NCBI GenBank assembly: GCA_903831575.1
Contig: CAIKYB010000026.1
Location: forward strand, 1-64,000
Source of the DNA: an uncultured Bacteroidota bacterium
GTDB lineage: Bacteria > Bacteroidota > Bacteroidia > Chitinophagales > Chitinophagaceae
Length of the DNA: 64,000 bases
Direction: 5' to 3'
Shown here: one piece after another, positions 1-8,441 of the stretch
Layout of the letters: each line of letters begins with the position of its first letter
How positions within the stretch are numbered: position 1 is the stretch's first letter
The notes under the pieces: generated by a model
The model's input: only the letters and a program-made list of their open reading frames with translations
Databases searched by the model: none
Told to the model about the DNA's origin: nothing
Translations under genes and position numbers: made by a program

Positions 1-828
1 ACGTACAGAATAGATTCAATGGACGTAGACGGATTAGATTCATCAAGAGTAATTGTGGTACAATACTTAAGTGATGTAGCTGCGGGAACGGATAGTGTAC
101 GTTGTTCATATAAATCAGATTGCGGAACAGGAGCGGTAGCGAAAGTGAAAGTTCCACTTCTTGCAGCGTTGGCACAGCCAGCAGCTCCAACAGCAGTTAC
201 TGCTACAGCAGTGGTAACGAATGTATGTTATGGTAGAAAAGTACGTTACTCAGTTCCGGCGCTTATTAGTTCAACAGCCACAGCTGCACGTGCTACCTCA
301 TACAACTGGTCGTTTGTAGGAAGTGTGTTACACGCAACGCTTGGTACTTCATACGTAATAGATTCGATGGACGTGGACGGATTAGATTCATCAAGAGTGA
401 TAGTGGTAAGATACTTATTGAATGTAGCTGCGGGAACGGATAGTGTACGTTGTTCATATAATTCAGATTGCGGAACAGGAGCGGTAGCGAAAGTAAAAGT
501 GCCACTTCTTGCAGCAATACTTAACTGTCCTCCGATTTCGGGCAACATCCCAGTGAGCAAAGCTCCATCGGTAGTAACCCCAATCGAGTCAATGAGTGTG
601 AAATTGTTCCCGAATCCAACGACAAGCAACTTCAACTTGCAGGTAGTAACGGCAGGAAAGGAAGAGATTACGGCAAGGGTGTTGGATATCCAGGGCAGAT
701 TCATTCAATCGGTAAAGGTTGCTCCAAATCAAACCTTGAGTTTAGGTTCAGCGTTGAAAGCTGGTGCATACTTTATTGAAGTGAGACAAGGCAAGGAAGT
801 GAAGACTACGAGAGTAATGAAGTTTTAA
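1..828 (+). CDS. Secreted repeat protein with T9SS type A sorting domain, 3' part
   Basis: The frame is open from the left edge, so this is the C-terminal part of a larger protein. Two copies of a 116-residue unit (348-bp period; the same Met-Asp-Val-Asp motif starts at 19 and 367) are almost identical, each with an SDCGTGAVAKVKVPLLAA-like end. From about 590 to 825 there is a typical type A type IX secretion C-terminal domain: KLFPNPTT, then VLDIQGR, then GAYFIEV and a basic end. Such tails send proteins across the outer membrane and are cleaved at the surface. The repeats look like immunoglobulin-like or PKD-like surface modules, which is inference. The upstream length is unknown. Confidence 0.85.
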   Translation, partial: TYRIDSMDVDGLDSSRVIVVQYLSDVAAGTDSVRCSYKSDCGTGAVAKVKVPLLAALAQPAAPTAVTATAVVTNVCYGRKVRYSVPALISSTATAARATSYNWSFVGSVLHATLGTSYVIDSMDVDGLDSSRVIVVRYLLNVAAGTDSVRCSYNSDCGTGAVAKVKVPLLAAILNCPPISGNIPVSKAPSVVTPIESMSVKLFPNPTTSNFNLQVVTAGKEEITARVLDIQGRFIQSVKVAPNQTLSLGSALKAGAYFIEVRQGKEVKTTRVMKF

Positions 829-856
829 TACTGGTTTGCTTTAAGTTATTTTAATC

Positions 857-886
857 GCTAGCCCACCATTTAAATGGTGGGCTAGC
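857..886. repeat. Perfect 30-bp palindrome, REP-like, possible terminator
   Basis: A perfect inverted repeat lies 28 bp after the stop of the surface protein. It has the layout CTAGCC-N5-TTTAAA-N5-GGCTAG, extended by one pair at each end. It lacks a long T run, so it is a weak intrinsic terminator at best. The same 28-bp layout with different N5 bases occurs at 32997-33024, which suggests a dispersed palindromic family. Confidence 0.75.
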
Positions 887-998
887 TTGTTAATAAAACA
901 ACTTCTCATATTTTATTAACAATTCAACAATTATATTCATGAAGGTCTAAGCAATTTTTTCGTCATTCAAAAAAAATGAACAAAATCGTCTCTAAATT

Positions 999-1018
999 GT
1001 AATAGTATATTATATTAC
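999..1018. promoter_or_regulatory. Imperfect dyad upstream of carH, possible operator
   Basis: GTAATA and TATTAC face each other across 8 bp, and 8 of 10 base pairs of the 20-bp dyad are complementary. It ends 5 bp before the ATG of the MerR/CarH-like regulator. MerR and CarH proteins bind dyads overlapping their target promoters, so autoregulation is a reasonable inference. AT-richness makes chance possible. Confidence 0.35.
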
Positions 1019-1023
1019 TAGTT

Positions 1024-1902
1024 ATGAATTCATTTACAATAAAAGATCTTGAAAATCTATCTGGAGTAAAAGCCCATACTTTGAGAATATGGGAGCAACG
1101 TTATAGTTTTTTAAAACCCAACCGCACTTTTACTAATATTCGCTATTACTCAAATGAGGAATTAAAAAACATATTAAATATTGCATTGCTAAATAAATAT
1201 GGGTTTAAAATATCTCATATTGACAAGATGACTAAAGAGGAAAGAAATGAAAAAACACTTTCTCTCAATCAACATGAAGCACAGCAGGAAAGAGTGGTGA
1301 ATGAATTGGTTGAATACATGGTAAATCTTGATTCCCTTTCTTTTGAAAACACACTTACAAATTATATTCAGATAAAAGGAATTGAGTGTACCATTACAGA
1401 TATCATTTTTAGCTACATGGAAAAGATTGGAATATTATGGCTTACCAATCATATCAATCCTGCACAAGAGCATTTGGTGACGAATATTATCCGACAAAAA
1501 TTAACTGTAGGGATTGATAATATCACGCCTCTTGTTAGTGCCAATAAAACAATATTGTTGTTCCTCCCCGAAACAGAGTATCATGAATTGGGGCTATTAT
1601 TTATGTATTATCTACTTAAAAAAAGAGGCGTTAATGTCATTTATTTAGGATGTAATGTCCCCTTGGCTGATGTAGGATATGTAGTCAATGTAAAAAAGCC
1701 AGATTATCTTTATTGTCATATTACTAGACCTGGTCAAAGTTTTAACCTTGATAAATTTTTAGCAAATATTTCAAAAAATCTCTCCTCGACACCTTGTATC
1801 ATTTCCGGCCAAATCATTCAGAATTGTAAAAAGAAGATTCTAAAACCGGTAATCTTCAAGAGGAATATAACAGAAGTCATGGATTTTATTTCTAATTTGT
1901 AG
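1024..1902 (+). CDS. carH: MerR-family B12-dependent photoreceptor regulator, CarH/LitR-like
   Basis: The protein has 292 residues. The N-terminal MerR helix-turn-helix (about 4-72) contains HTLRIWEQRY. It is followed by a helical cap and a cobalamin-binding Rossmann domain. The CarH light-sensing signature W-x9-EH is present as W139 and E149-H150. The B12 motif reads E185-x-H187-x-x-G190, keeping the axial-ligand histidine with Glu in place of the usual Asp. CarH proteins bind adenosylcobalamin, repress carotenoid genes in the dark and release DNA when light breaks the Co-C bond. The position directly before an ECF sigma factor and crt genes fits this role. Light regulation is inferred. Confidence 0.85.
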   Translation: MNSFTIKDLENLSGVKAHTLRIWEQRYSFLKPNRTFTNIRYYSNEELKNILNIALLNKYGFKISHIDKMTKEERNEKTLSLNQHEAQQERVVNELVEYMVNLDSLSFENTLTNYIQIKGIECTITDIIFSYMEKIGILWLTNHINPAQEHLVTNIIRQKLTVGIDNITPLVSANKTILLFLPETEYHELGLLFMYYLLKKRGVNVIYLGCNVPLADVGYVVNVKKPDYLYCHITRPGQSFNLDKFLANISKNLSSTPCIISGQIIQNCKKKILKPVIFKRNITEVMDFISNL

Positions 1903-1984
1903 AAGAAAAATAAAATTTTTTTAAACAAAACAATGCCTTTTCATTTTTTTCTGTTTAGCTTTATCTAAATAAAAGTTAAACAAG

Positions 1985-2485
1985 ATGTCTACACAAGAAT
2001 TTGAAAAAGTTGTGATTGCAAATTCATCCTTTTTAAAACCATTTGCTTTTACATTAACCAGAGACAAAGAATCAGCGAAAGATCTTACACAAGAGACTTT
2101 ATACAAAGCACTTGCCAATAAAGAAAAATATAATGTTGGTACAAATGTAAAAGCATGGATGTATACTATAATGCGAAACATTTTTATCAATGATTATCGC
2201 AAAAAGACAAGACAAAATATCGTTTTTGACAATACTTCGAATGATTTTTTATTGGATCATAATCAAAAGACTGTGGTGAATTTGGCCGAGTCAGAAATGA
2301 AATTAAAAGAAATAAAAACTGCCATTCAAGGCCTTCCAGACATTTTTAAAAATCCCTTAGTTTTATATTTTGAAGGATATAAGTACAATGAAATATCGGA
2401 TTATCTCCAAGAACCATTAGGAACAGTAAAAAGTAGAATTCATTTTGCCCGAAAACTATTAAAAGCAGAAATAAGCAGGTACTGA
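1985..2485 (+). CDS. ECF-type RNA polymerase sigma factor of the carotenoid cluster
   Basis: A 166-residue sigma-70 family protein. Region 2 is visible at about residues 20-75 (KDLTQETLYKAL, then VKAWMYTIMRNIFINDYRK). Region 4 is near the C-terminus, with GYKYNEISDYLQEPLGTVKSRIHFARKLL as the expected helix-turn-helix stretch, given here only as its ends and centre. No anti-sigma factor gene is next to it. It sits 82 bp after carH and 40 bp before crtI. The likely cascade is CarH controlling this sigma factor, which then transcribes the crt genes; that order is inferred from layout and from LitR/LitS-type systems elsewhere. Confidence 0.88.
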   Translation: MSTQEFEKVVIANSSFLKPFAFTLTRDKESAKDLTQETLYKALANKEKYNVGTNVKAWMYTIMRNIFINDYRKKTRQNIVFDNTSNDFLLDHNQKTVVNLAESEMKLKEIKTAIQGLPDIFKNPLVLYFEGYKYNEISDYLQEPLGTVKSRIHFARKLLKAEISRY

Positions 2486-2525
2486 CGAAAAAAAGCTTCT
2501 CATTTTTTTTAAATATCTTTCCATC

Positions 2526-4019
2526 GTGAAAAAAGTAGTTATTATAGGAAGTGGTTTTTCAGGAATGTCTACCGCTTCTTTTATGGCCCAACAAGGTTGG
2601 GAGGTCGTAGTTTTAGAAAAACAATCTACGCCAGGTGGAAGAGGAAGAGTTTTTTCTAAGGATGGCTTTCTCTTTGATATGGGACCAAGTTGGTATTGGA
2701 TGCCAGATGTTTTTGAAAGGTATTTCAATTCATTTGGAAAAAAAGTTTCCGACTATTATGATTTGATAAGACTGGATCCTTCCTATCGAGTTTATTATAA
2801 TGATGGCCCGATAGATATTCCAGCAAATTATGAAGAATTAAAAAAAGTATTTGAGGATATAGAATTAGGCAGCGGAAATCAATTAGATCTTTTTTTAAAA
2901 GAAGCAGCTTATAAATATCAGGTAGGGATAAATAAATTGGTTCATAAGCCGGGAAGAAAAATCGCGGAGTTCTTTGATTTGGATTTAGCGAAAGGGTTGT
3001 TTAAACTAGACGTATTTACATCGATGGAAAAACACGTACGTAAATATTTTAAACATCCTAAATTGATTCAATTAATGGAATTCCCAGTCCTTTTTTTAGG
3101 AGCTCTTCCGGCAGATATTCCGGCGCTGTATAGTTTAATGAATTATGCAGATATAAAACTCGGCACCTGGTATCCTAAAGGAGGAATGTGCAATATTGCA
3201 GATGCGATGTATAAATTAGCATTGGAGCTGGGTGTAAAATTTCAATTTAATACTGACGTTACTAAAATAGAAGTTCTAAACAAGAGGGCTAAAAAAGTGA
3301 TTGCCTCTACGCGTAATAATGATAATGAAATAAGTATTGAATTTGATGCGGATGTTGTTGTTGGTAGTGCTGACTATCATTTTATTGAAACTCAATTATT
3401 GGATCAAGAAAACAGAAGTTATACAAATGAATACTGGGATAAAAGAGTAATGGCGCCATCTTGTTTGTTGTATTATATTGGATTAAATAAGAAGCTAACT
3501 AATATTACTCATCATTCTTTATTTTTTGATGTTGATTTTAACCAGCATGGGCATGAAATTTACACTAAGCCACAATGGCCATCAGCACCCTTGTTTTATG
3601 TAAGTGCTACTTCTGTTACAGATGATACAGTAGCCCCAAATGGTTGCGAGAATTTATTTTTTCTTATTCCTATTGCTGCAGGATTAGAAGGAGATGATGA
3701 AAAGTTAAGAGAAGAATATTTCGATAAAATTGTTGCTAGGTATGAATATTTTACCGGACAAGAAATTAAAGATGCCATTGTTTATAAAAAATCATATGGG
3801 GTATCTGATTTCAAAAAAGATTACAATGCATTTAAGGGGAATGCATATGGATTGGCTAATACATTGATGCAAACATCTATTTTGAAGCCATCATTAAAAA
3901 GTAAAAAAGTCAGTAATTTGTTTTACGCTGGACAATTAACTGTTCCGGGACCTGGAGTTCCACCATCATTGATTAGCGGAGAAGTTGTAGCAAATGAAAT
4001 TAATAAAAGCTATAAATAA
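2526..4019 (+). CDS. crtI: Phytoene desaturase CrtI
   Basis: A 497-residue FAD-dependent desaturase. The start is GTG at 2526: the dinucleotide-binding motif GSGFSGMSTA begins a few residues later, so a later start would destroy the fold. The second FAD signature, FYAGQLTVPGPGVPPSLISG, is near the C-terminus, as is usual for CrtI, and the length fits the family. It introduces the four double bonds that convert phytoene to lycopene at the membrane. A near-consensus -7 element (TATCTTTC, 2514-2521) lies just upstream. A second paralogue follows crtB. Confidence 0.93.
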   Translation: MKKVVIIGSGFSGMSTASFMAQQGWEVVVLEKQSTPGGRGRVFSKDGFLFDMGPSWYWMPDVFERYFNSFGKKVSDYYDLIRLDPSYRVYYNDGPIDIPANYEELKKVFEDIELGSGNQLDLFLKEAAYKYQVGINKLVHKPGRKIAEFFDLDLAKGLFKLDVFTSMEKHVRKYFKHPKLIQLMEFPVLFLGALPADIPALYSLMNYADIKLGTWYPKGGMCNIADAMYKLALELGVKFQFNTDVTKIEVLNKRAKKVIASTRNNDNEISIEFDADVVVGSADYHFIETQLLDQENRSYTNEYWDKRVMAPSCLLYYIGLNKKLTNITHHSLFFDVDFNQHGHEIYTKPQWPSAPLFYVSATSVTDDTVAPNGCENLFFLIPIAAGLEGDDEKLREEYFDKIVARYEYFTGQEIKDAIVYKKSYGVSDFKKDYNAFKGNAYGLANTLMQTSILKPSLKSKKVSNLFYAGQLTVPGPGVPPSLISGEVVANEINKSYK

Positions 4020-4028
4020 AGTTAAGGT

Positions 4029-4865
4029 ATGATGCATCTTTTTGATAAGGTAAGTAGCCAATGCAGTCAGATAACCACTGAAAGATATAGTACATCTTTT
4101 AGCAGTTCTATACGACTACTTCATAAAGACTTGCACGAACCTATATATAATATATATGGATTTGTCAGGTTTGCAGATGAAATTGTTGACACTTTTCATG
4201 AATATGACAAAATTGAGTTGTTACAAGAATTTAAAAAAGAGACCTACAATGCATTTGATCGTGGTATAAGTCTTAATCCTATCTTAAACAGTTTTCAAAA
4301 AGTAGTCAATCGTTATAATATTAATAAAGAATTAGTAGGAGCATTTTTTGCAAGTATGGAATCCGATTTGCATAAAAAAACTTATGACTTAGATGGCTAT
4401 CATAAATATATTTATGGTAGTGCAGAAGTTGTTGGCTTGATGTGTTTGTATGTTTTTTGTAACGGGGATAAAAATCAGTATGAATCATTAATGCCTTATG
4501 CCAGAGCGTTAGGATCAGCTTTTCAAAAAATAAACTTCCTTAGAGATGTAAAGGCAGATTCGCAATCTTTAAATCGTGTTTATTTTCCTAATGTGGATTT
4601 TAATAATTTCACTTCTCAAGTAAAAAATGAAATAGAAAGAGACATAGAATCAGATTTCAAGAAAGGATTCGAGGGCATTTTATTATTGCCTAAAAAAGCA
4701 AGATTTGGTGTTTACGTTGCTTATCAATATTATGTTTCTCTATTTGATAAAATTAAAAAAACCGAACCAAATAGTTTATTAGAAAGTAGAATTCGTATTC
4801 CTAATTATTCCAAAGCTATAATTGTCATGAATGCCAGGCTAAGAAGTCAGTTAAATATTTTATAG
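4029..4865 (+). CDS. crtB: Phytoene synthase CrtB
   Basis: A 278-residue trans-isoprenyl diphosphate synthase. The first Asp-rich motif, D50-E-I-V-D54 in RFADEIVDTF, and the second, NFLRDVKAD near residue 170, are both intact; these bind Mg2+ and geranylgeranyl diphosphate. It makes phytoene from two GGPP. It begins 9 bp after crtI, so the two are almost certainly co-transcribed. Two consecutive ATG codons (4029 and 4032) are possible starts. Squalene synthase paralogues share the fold, but the crtI neighbour settles the call. Confidence 0.93.
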   Translation: MMHLFDKVSSQCSQITTERYSTSFSSSIRLLHKDLHEPIYNIYGFVRFADEIVDTFHEYDKIELLQEFKKETYNAFDRGISLNPILNSFQKVVNRYNINKELVGAFFASMESDLHKKTYDLDGYHKYIYGSAEVVGLMCLYVFCNGDKNQYESLMPYARALGSAFQKINFLRDVKADSQSLNRVYFPNVDFNNFTSQVKNEIERDIESDFKKGFEGILLLPKKARFGVYVAYQYYVSLFDKIKKTEPNSLLESRIRIPNYSKAIIVMNARLRSQLNIL

Positions 4866-4977
4866 GCCGAAATAAAAGAAAGGGTAGAATTATATCATCA
4901 TAAAAATTCTGTATGATTTCCAATTGCTTAATTTATAAAGGCCACTTTGTTAAGTTTCAGCATATTAATTAATTAAA

Positions 4978-6459
4978 ATGGGATCACGAAAAGTAGTAAT
5001 TATTGGAAGTGGAATAGCTGGAATGTCTACAGCAATCAGGCTAGCAGTACAAGGCTTTGAAGTAAATGTTTATGAATCTAATGATTACCCTGGTGGGAAA
5101 ATAACTTTTTTTGAAAAAGATGCTTATCGATTTGATGCAGGCCCTTCCTTATTTACACAGCCAAAAAATATTGAAGAGTTATTTCTTTTGGCAGGTGAAT
5201 CCATAAAAGATTATTTTAATTATACTCCTGTGGAAGTTGCTTGTACTTATTTCTTTGAAAATGGAAAAAAAGTAGTTGCCTATACAGACAAAGAAAAACT
5301 AGCTAAAGAATTTGAAGACCAGCTTGGTGAAAATCCATCTCGGATAAAAGACTACTTATCGGCAGCAGAGAAACTTTATCATAACATTGGCACTATTTTT
5401 TTAAATTTTTCTTTACACAAGCGTAATACCTGGTTGCATCCAAGAATTTTAAAAGCTATTTCCACTGTAAAATCTGCGTATCTTTTTAGCTCACTAAACA
5501 ATTACAATAAATCAAAATTCAAATCAGCAGAGGCTGTTCAGATTTTCAATCGCTTTGCTACTTATAATGGCAGCAATCCATTTAAAGCGCCGGGCATGTT
5601 GAGTTTGATCCCACATCTAGAAATAAATCAAGGAACATTTTACCCAAAAGGTGGCATGATAAGTATAACAGATGCGTTGCATAAATTGGCGGTAAAGAAG
5701 GGGGTAACTTTTCACTTTAATCATAAGGTTGAAAAAATCATTCATCAAGATAAGAAGGTGAATGGTATTATAGCAAATGGTAAAATTATTGAGGCAGATA
5801 TTGTGGTCAGTAATGGTGATGTTTATTATACTTACAAAAATCTGTTGAATCATGTATCACAAACTAATAAATTATTAAAGCTTGAAAGAAGCAGTAGCGC
5901 ATTGATATTTTATTGGGGAATAAAAACATCGTTCAGTCAATTAGGGTTACATAATATTTTGTTCAGCAAAAATTACGAGCAAGAATTTGATCATCTTTTT
6001 AAAACAAGCACCTTAACTAATGATCCGACTATTTACATCAACATTACTTCTAAAATGGAAAGCAATCAAGCGCCAGCAGGTTGTGAAAACTGGTTTGTTA
6101 TGATTAATGCTCCTGCAAATGTCGGTCAGGACTGGGATTCGCTGGTAAACGAAACTAGAAAGTCGGTTGTAGAAAAGATTAACCGTATCCTACATACAAA
6201 CATTCAAAATTATATTGAATCAGAAACTATAATGGATCCTATTCTTATTGAAAAAAATACAGGAACGTTTAAAGGGTCATTATATGGGACAAGTTCTAAT
6301 GCTATATTTGCTGCATTTTTTCGCCCAGCGAATTTTAATCCTGAAATAAAAGGACTATATTTTTGCGGCGGCACTGTTCATCCTGGAGGCGGCATTCCAC
6401 TTTGTCTGAAAAGCGCTTCCATTACAGCAGCATTAATTAAAACTAATCATGGTAACTAA
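4978..6459 (+). CDS. crtD: CrtI-family desaturase, probable 1-hydroxycarotenoid 3,4-desaturase CrtD
   Basis: A 493-residue FAD-dependent amine oxidase/CrtI-like protein. It has the N-terminal GSGIAGMSTA motif and the C-terminal GLYFCGGTVHPGGGIPLCL motif. The GGTVHPGGGIP form is typical of CrtD and C-3',4' desaturases and differs from the APGPGVPP-like form of CrtI. It follows crtB after 112 bp and overlaps cruF by 11 bp. CrtD acts on the psi-end after CruF adds water, placing a 3,4 double bond. A CrtN or CrtO-like activity cannot be fully excluded without a tree. Confidence 0.8.
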   Translation: MGSRKVVIIGSGIAGMSTAIRLAVQGFEVNVYESNDYPGGKITFFEKDAYRFDAGPSLFTQPKNIEELFLLAGESIKDYFNYTPVEVACTYFFENGKKVVAYTDKEKLAKEFEDQLGENPSRIKDYLSAAEKLYHNIGTIFLNFSLHKRNTWLHPRILKAISTVKSAYLFSSLNNYNKSKFKSAEAVQIFNRFATYNGSNPFKAPGMLSLIPHLEINQGTFYPKGGMISITDALHKLAVKKGVTFHFNHKVEKIIHQDKKVNGIIANGKIIEADIVVSNGDVYYTYKNLLNHVSQTNKLLKLERSSSALIFYWGIKTSFSQLGLHNILFSKNYEQEFDHLFKTSTLTNDPTIYINITSKMESNQAPAGCENWFVMINAPANVGQDWDSLVNETRKSVVEKINRILHTNIQNYIESETIMDPILIEKNTGTFKGSLYGTSSNAIFAAFFRPANFNPEIKGLYFCGGTVHPGGGIPLCLKSASITAALIKTNHGN

Positions 6460-7156
6460 TCAGGAAAAAGGTTTTTTAGGATTTTCAAAAGTGCAGGTTG
6501 CCAGTGCGGTTGCCATATTATTTCATGTCATTGGATTACTTGGTATTTTTTTCAATAAAAACTTTTTCATTCAAGCATCATCATTAAATCTATTGCTGAT
6601 GTTTTTATTGATTATCTATACACATAAAGATAAGAACAGGTCATTCTGTATTTTTTTATTATTGGCAGTTGTCATTGGAATAGTTGCAGAAATTATTGGC
6701 ACCAGAACCGGTTTTTTGTTTGGCACTTACGAGTATGGAGCTGCGTTAGGCCTATCTTTCTTTAAAGTCCCCTTGATTATTGGGATTAATTGGTTTATTG
6801 TAATTTATTGCTGTGGCGTTAGTATCAATATCATTTTAAATAAAATGGTGGATAGGCTCACCGAGATTACAGAAAACAAGAAACCAATAATAAAACTTCT
6901 CTCTGTTGTAATTGATGGCGCAACCTTAGCAGTTTTGTTTGATTGGTTGATGGAGCCAGTTGCCATAAAATTAGGCTATTGGAAATGGGCAGGCTCAGGT
7001 GGGATTCCCTTTTATAATTATGTGTGCTGGTTTGGTTTAAGTGTCATACTGTTATTTATTTTTCATAAACTTCAGTTTGAAAAGAAAAATAAATTCGCCC
7101 TACATTTGTTGATGATTCAGGTAATGTTTTTTTTATTGTTAAGGACTTTATTATGA
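6449..7156 (+). CDS. cruF: Carotenoid 1,2-hydratase CruF-like (DUF422) membrane protein
   Basis: A 235-residue protein with about seven membrane segments. It matches the DUF422/CruF family by the blocks EIIGTRTGFLFGTYEY, VPLIIGINW and DWLMEPVAIKLGYWKW. CruF hydrates the psi-end of gamma-carotene-type pigments to give the 1'-hydroxyl. It overlaps crtD by 11 bp and its stop overlaps the crtZ start (ATGA), so the three genes form a translationally coupled block. The cytochrome-free hydratase CrtC is unrelated in sequence. Together with CrtD it predicts a 1'-hydroxy-3',4'-didehydro end group. Confidence 0.85.
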   Translation: MVTNQEKGFLGFSKVQVASAVAILFHVIGLLGIFFNKNFFIQASSLNLLLMFLLIIYTHKDKNRSFCIFLLLAVVIGIVAEIIGTRTGFLFGTYEYGAALGLSFFKVPLIIGINWFIVIYCCGVSINIILNKMVDRLTEITENKKPIIKLLSVVIDGATLAVLFDWLMEPVAIKLGYWKWAGSGGIPFYNYVCWFGLSVILLFIFHKLQFEKKNKFALHLLMIQVMFFLLLRTLL

Positions 7157-7635
7157 GCGTATTTATTTTTTTTGCGGTAGTGTTGATCACTTTCTTTTTA
7201 ATGGAAGGGATTACATGGCTAACACATAAGTTTGTCATGCATGGATTTTTATGGTATTTGCATGAAGATCATCACCAACCAACAGCGGGTTTTTTTGAAA
7301 AAAATGATGCCTTCTTTTTGATATTTGCCATACCGAGTTGGTTATGTATTATGTTGGGTTTACAAAATCAACTCTATATAGTAGCAGCCATAGGTTTTGG
7401 TATTGCCTTATATGGGTTAGGTTATTTCATTGTTCACGAAGTTATTATACATCAAAGATTCAAATGGTTTACCAGAAGTAATAATACTTATGTGAGGACT
7501 ATTCGATGGGCGCATAAAATGCATCACAAGCATTTAGGAAAAGAAGATGGTGAAAGTTTTGGTATGCTGTTTGTCGCGAAGAAGTATTGGGATAAGGTGA
7601 GGAGGGACAGAGAGTTTAAAAGTTCAAAGGTTTAA
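7153..7635 (+). CDS. crtZ: Beta-carotene 3-hydroxylase CrtZ
   Basis: A 160-residue integral-membrane di-iron hydroxylase. All four histidine clusters of the CrtZ/fatty acid hydroxylase family are present: H25-KFVM-H30, H37-ED-HH41, HEVIIH near residue 97, and HKMHHKH near residue 119. It adds the 3-hydroxyl to the beta-ring. The start codon overlaps the cruF stop by 4 bp. After the stop the sequence becomes a degenerate direct-repeat tract of GTTCAA-like words (about 7621-7665). There is no CrtW-type ketolase in the cluster. Confidence 0.92.
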   Translation: MSVFIFFAVVLITFFLMEGITWLTHKFVMHGFLWYLHEDHHQPTAGFFEKNDAFFLIFAIPSWLCIMLGLQNQLYIVAAIGFGIALYGLGYFIVHEVIIHQRFKWFTRSNNTYVRTIRWAHKMHHKHLGKEDGESFGMLFVAKKYWDKVRRDREFKSSKV

Positions 7636-7745
7636 TAGGTTCAAAACGTTCAACAGGTTATATGTCAATCGCCAATGAACTTACAGCTTAGTGGGGTTGA
7701 GTGGGATCGAAACAATAAAGAATAAACACCAAAAAATTTTTACTT

Positions 7746-8441
7746 TTGAATATCAACTACACATACTTCCTCATCCTCCTCGGTTCCATTATAGGTCCAT
7801 TGGCATTGAGTTTTGATAAGAAGGTAGCATTCCATACAAAATGGAAAAACTTGTTCAAAGCGATGTTGTTACCGGCTTTGTTTTACATTATTTGGGATAT
7901 GGTTTTTACGAAACAAGGAGTGTGGAGTTTTAATGAAGAGTATATAACAGGTATAAAGCTTTACAACCTTCCCATTGAAGAAGTGCTTTTCTTTTTTATC
8001 GTGCCTTATTGCTGTGTTTTTATTTATGAATGTGTAAGGGTATATTTTTCTAAAATTGAAAATACAGCCTTTGCAAGTCTGCTATTAAAATTGACAGGAG
8101 TTGTACTGTTAGTTATTGCCATTTTTTTTCATGAAAGAGAATACACTTTCTTCACTTTCTTTTTTAATGGAATTTTTATTTTTATAATTTTTTCATTAAA
8201 AAAATATTTTGCGTCATTTAACATTGCTGCTTTTTTAATTTCATACCTTATCATACTGGTGCCATTTTTAATAATTAATGGTTTGCTCACTTCAATACCA
8301 GTGGTTTTATATAATAACAAGGAGAATCTTAATCTTCGTATTTATACCATTCCTTTTGAAGATATTTTTTACGGAATGTTGTTGGTGATGATGAATATTG
8401 CGGGATATGAAAGGTTGAAAAGAGAAAAAGTATCAACTTAA
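7746..8441 (+). CDS. crtY: Lycopene cyclase, fused CrtYc/CrtYd type
   Basis: A 231-residue, seven-segment membrane protein built of two CrtYcd repeats. The first holds FDKKVAF and PIEEVLFF, the second IPFEDIFYG; these acidic motifs are typical of heterodimer-type cyclases. The length fits the fused form. It cyclises one or both ends of lycopene; a monocyclic product fits CruF and CrtD. The only suitable start is TTG at 7746, because the next Met is residue 40 and the first membrane segment would be lost. That TTG lies inside a perfect -7 element (7741-7748). Its stop overlaps the stop of the opposing methyltransferase. Confidence 0.88.
   Translation: MNINYTYFLILLGSIIGPLALSFDKKVAFHTKWKNLFKAMLLPALFYIIWDMVFTKQGVWSFNEEYITGIKLYNLPIEEVLFFFIVPYCCVFIYECVRVYFSKIENTAFASLLLKLTGVVLLVIAIFFHEREYTFFTFFFNGIFIFIIFSLKKYFASFNIAAFLISYLIILVPFLIINGLLTSIPVVLYNNKENLNLRIYTIPFEDIFYGMLLVMMNIAGYERLKREKVST

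Noticed and set aside
246-704. Reverse-strand open frame of 152 codons across the T9SS protein
   Set aside because: It is the antisense of the repeat units and sorting domain and has no family likeness.
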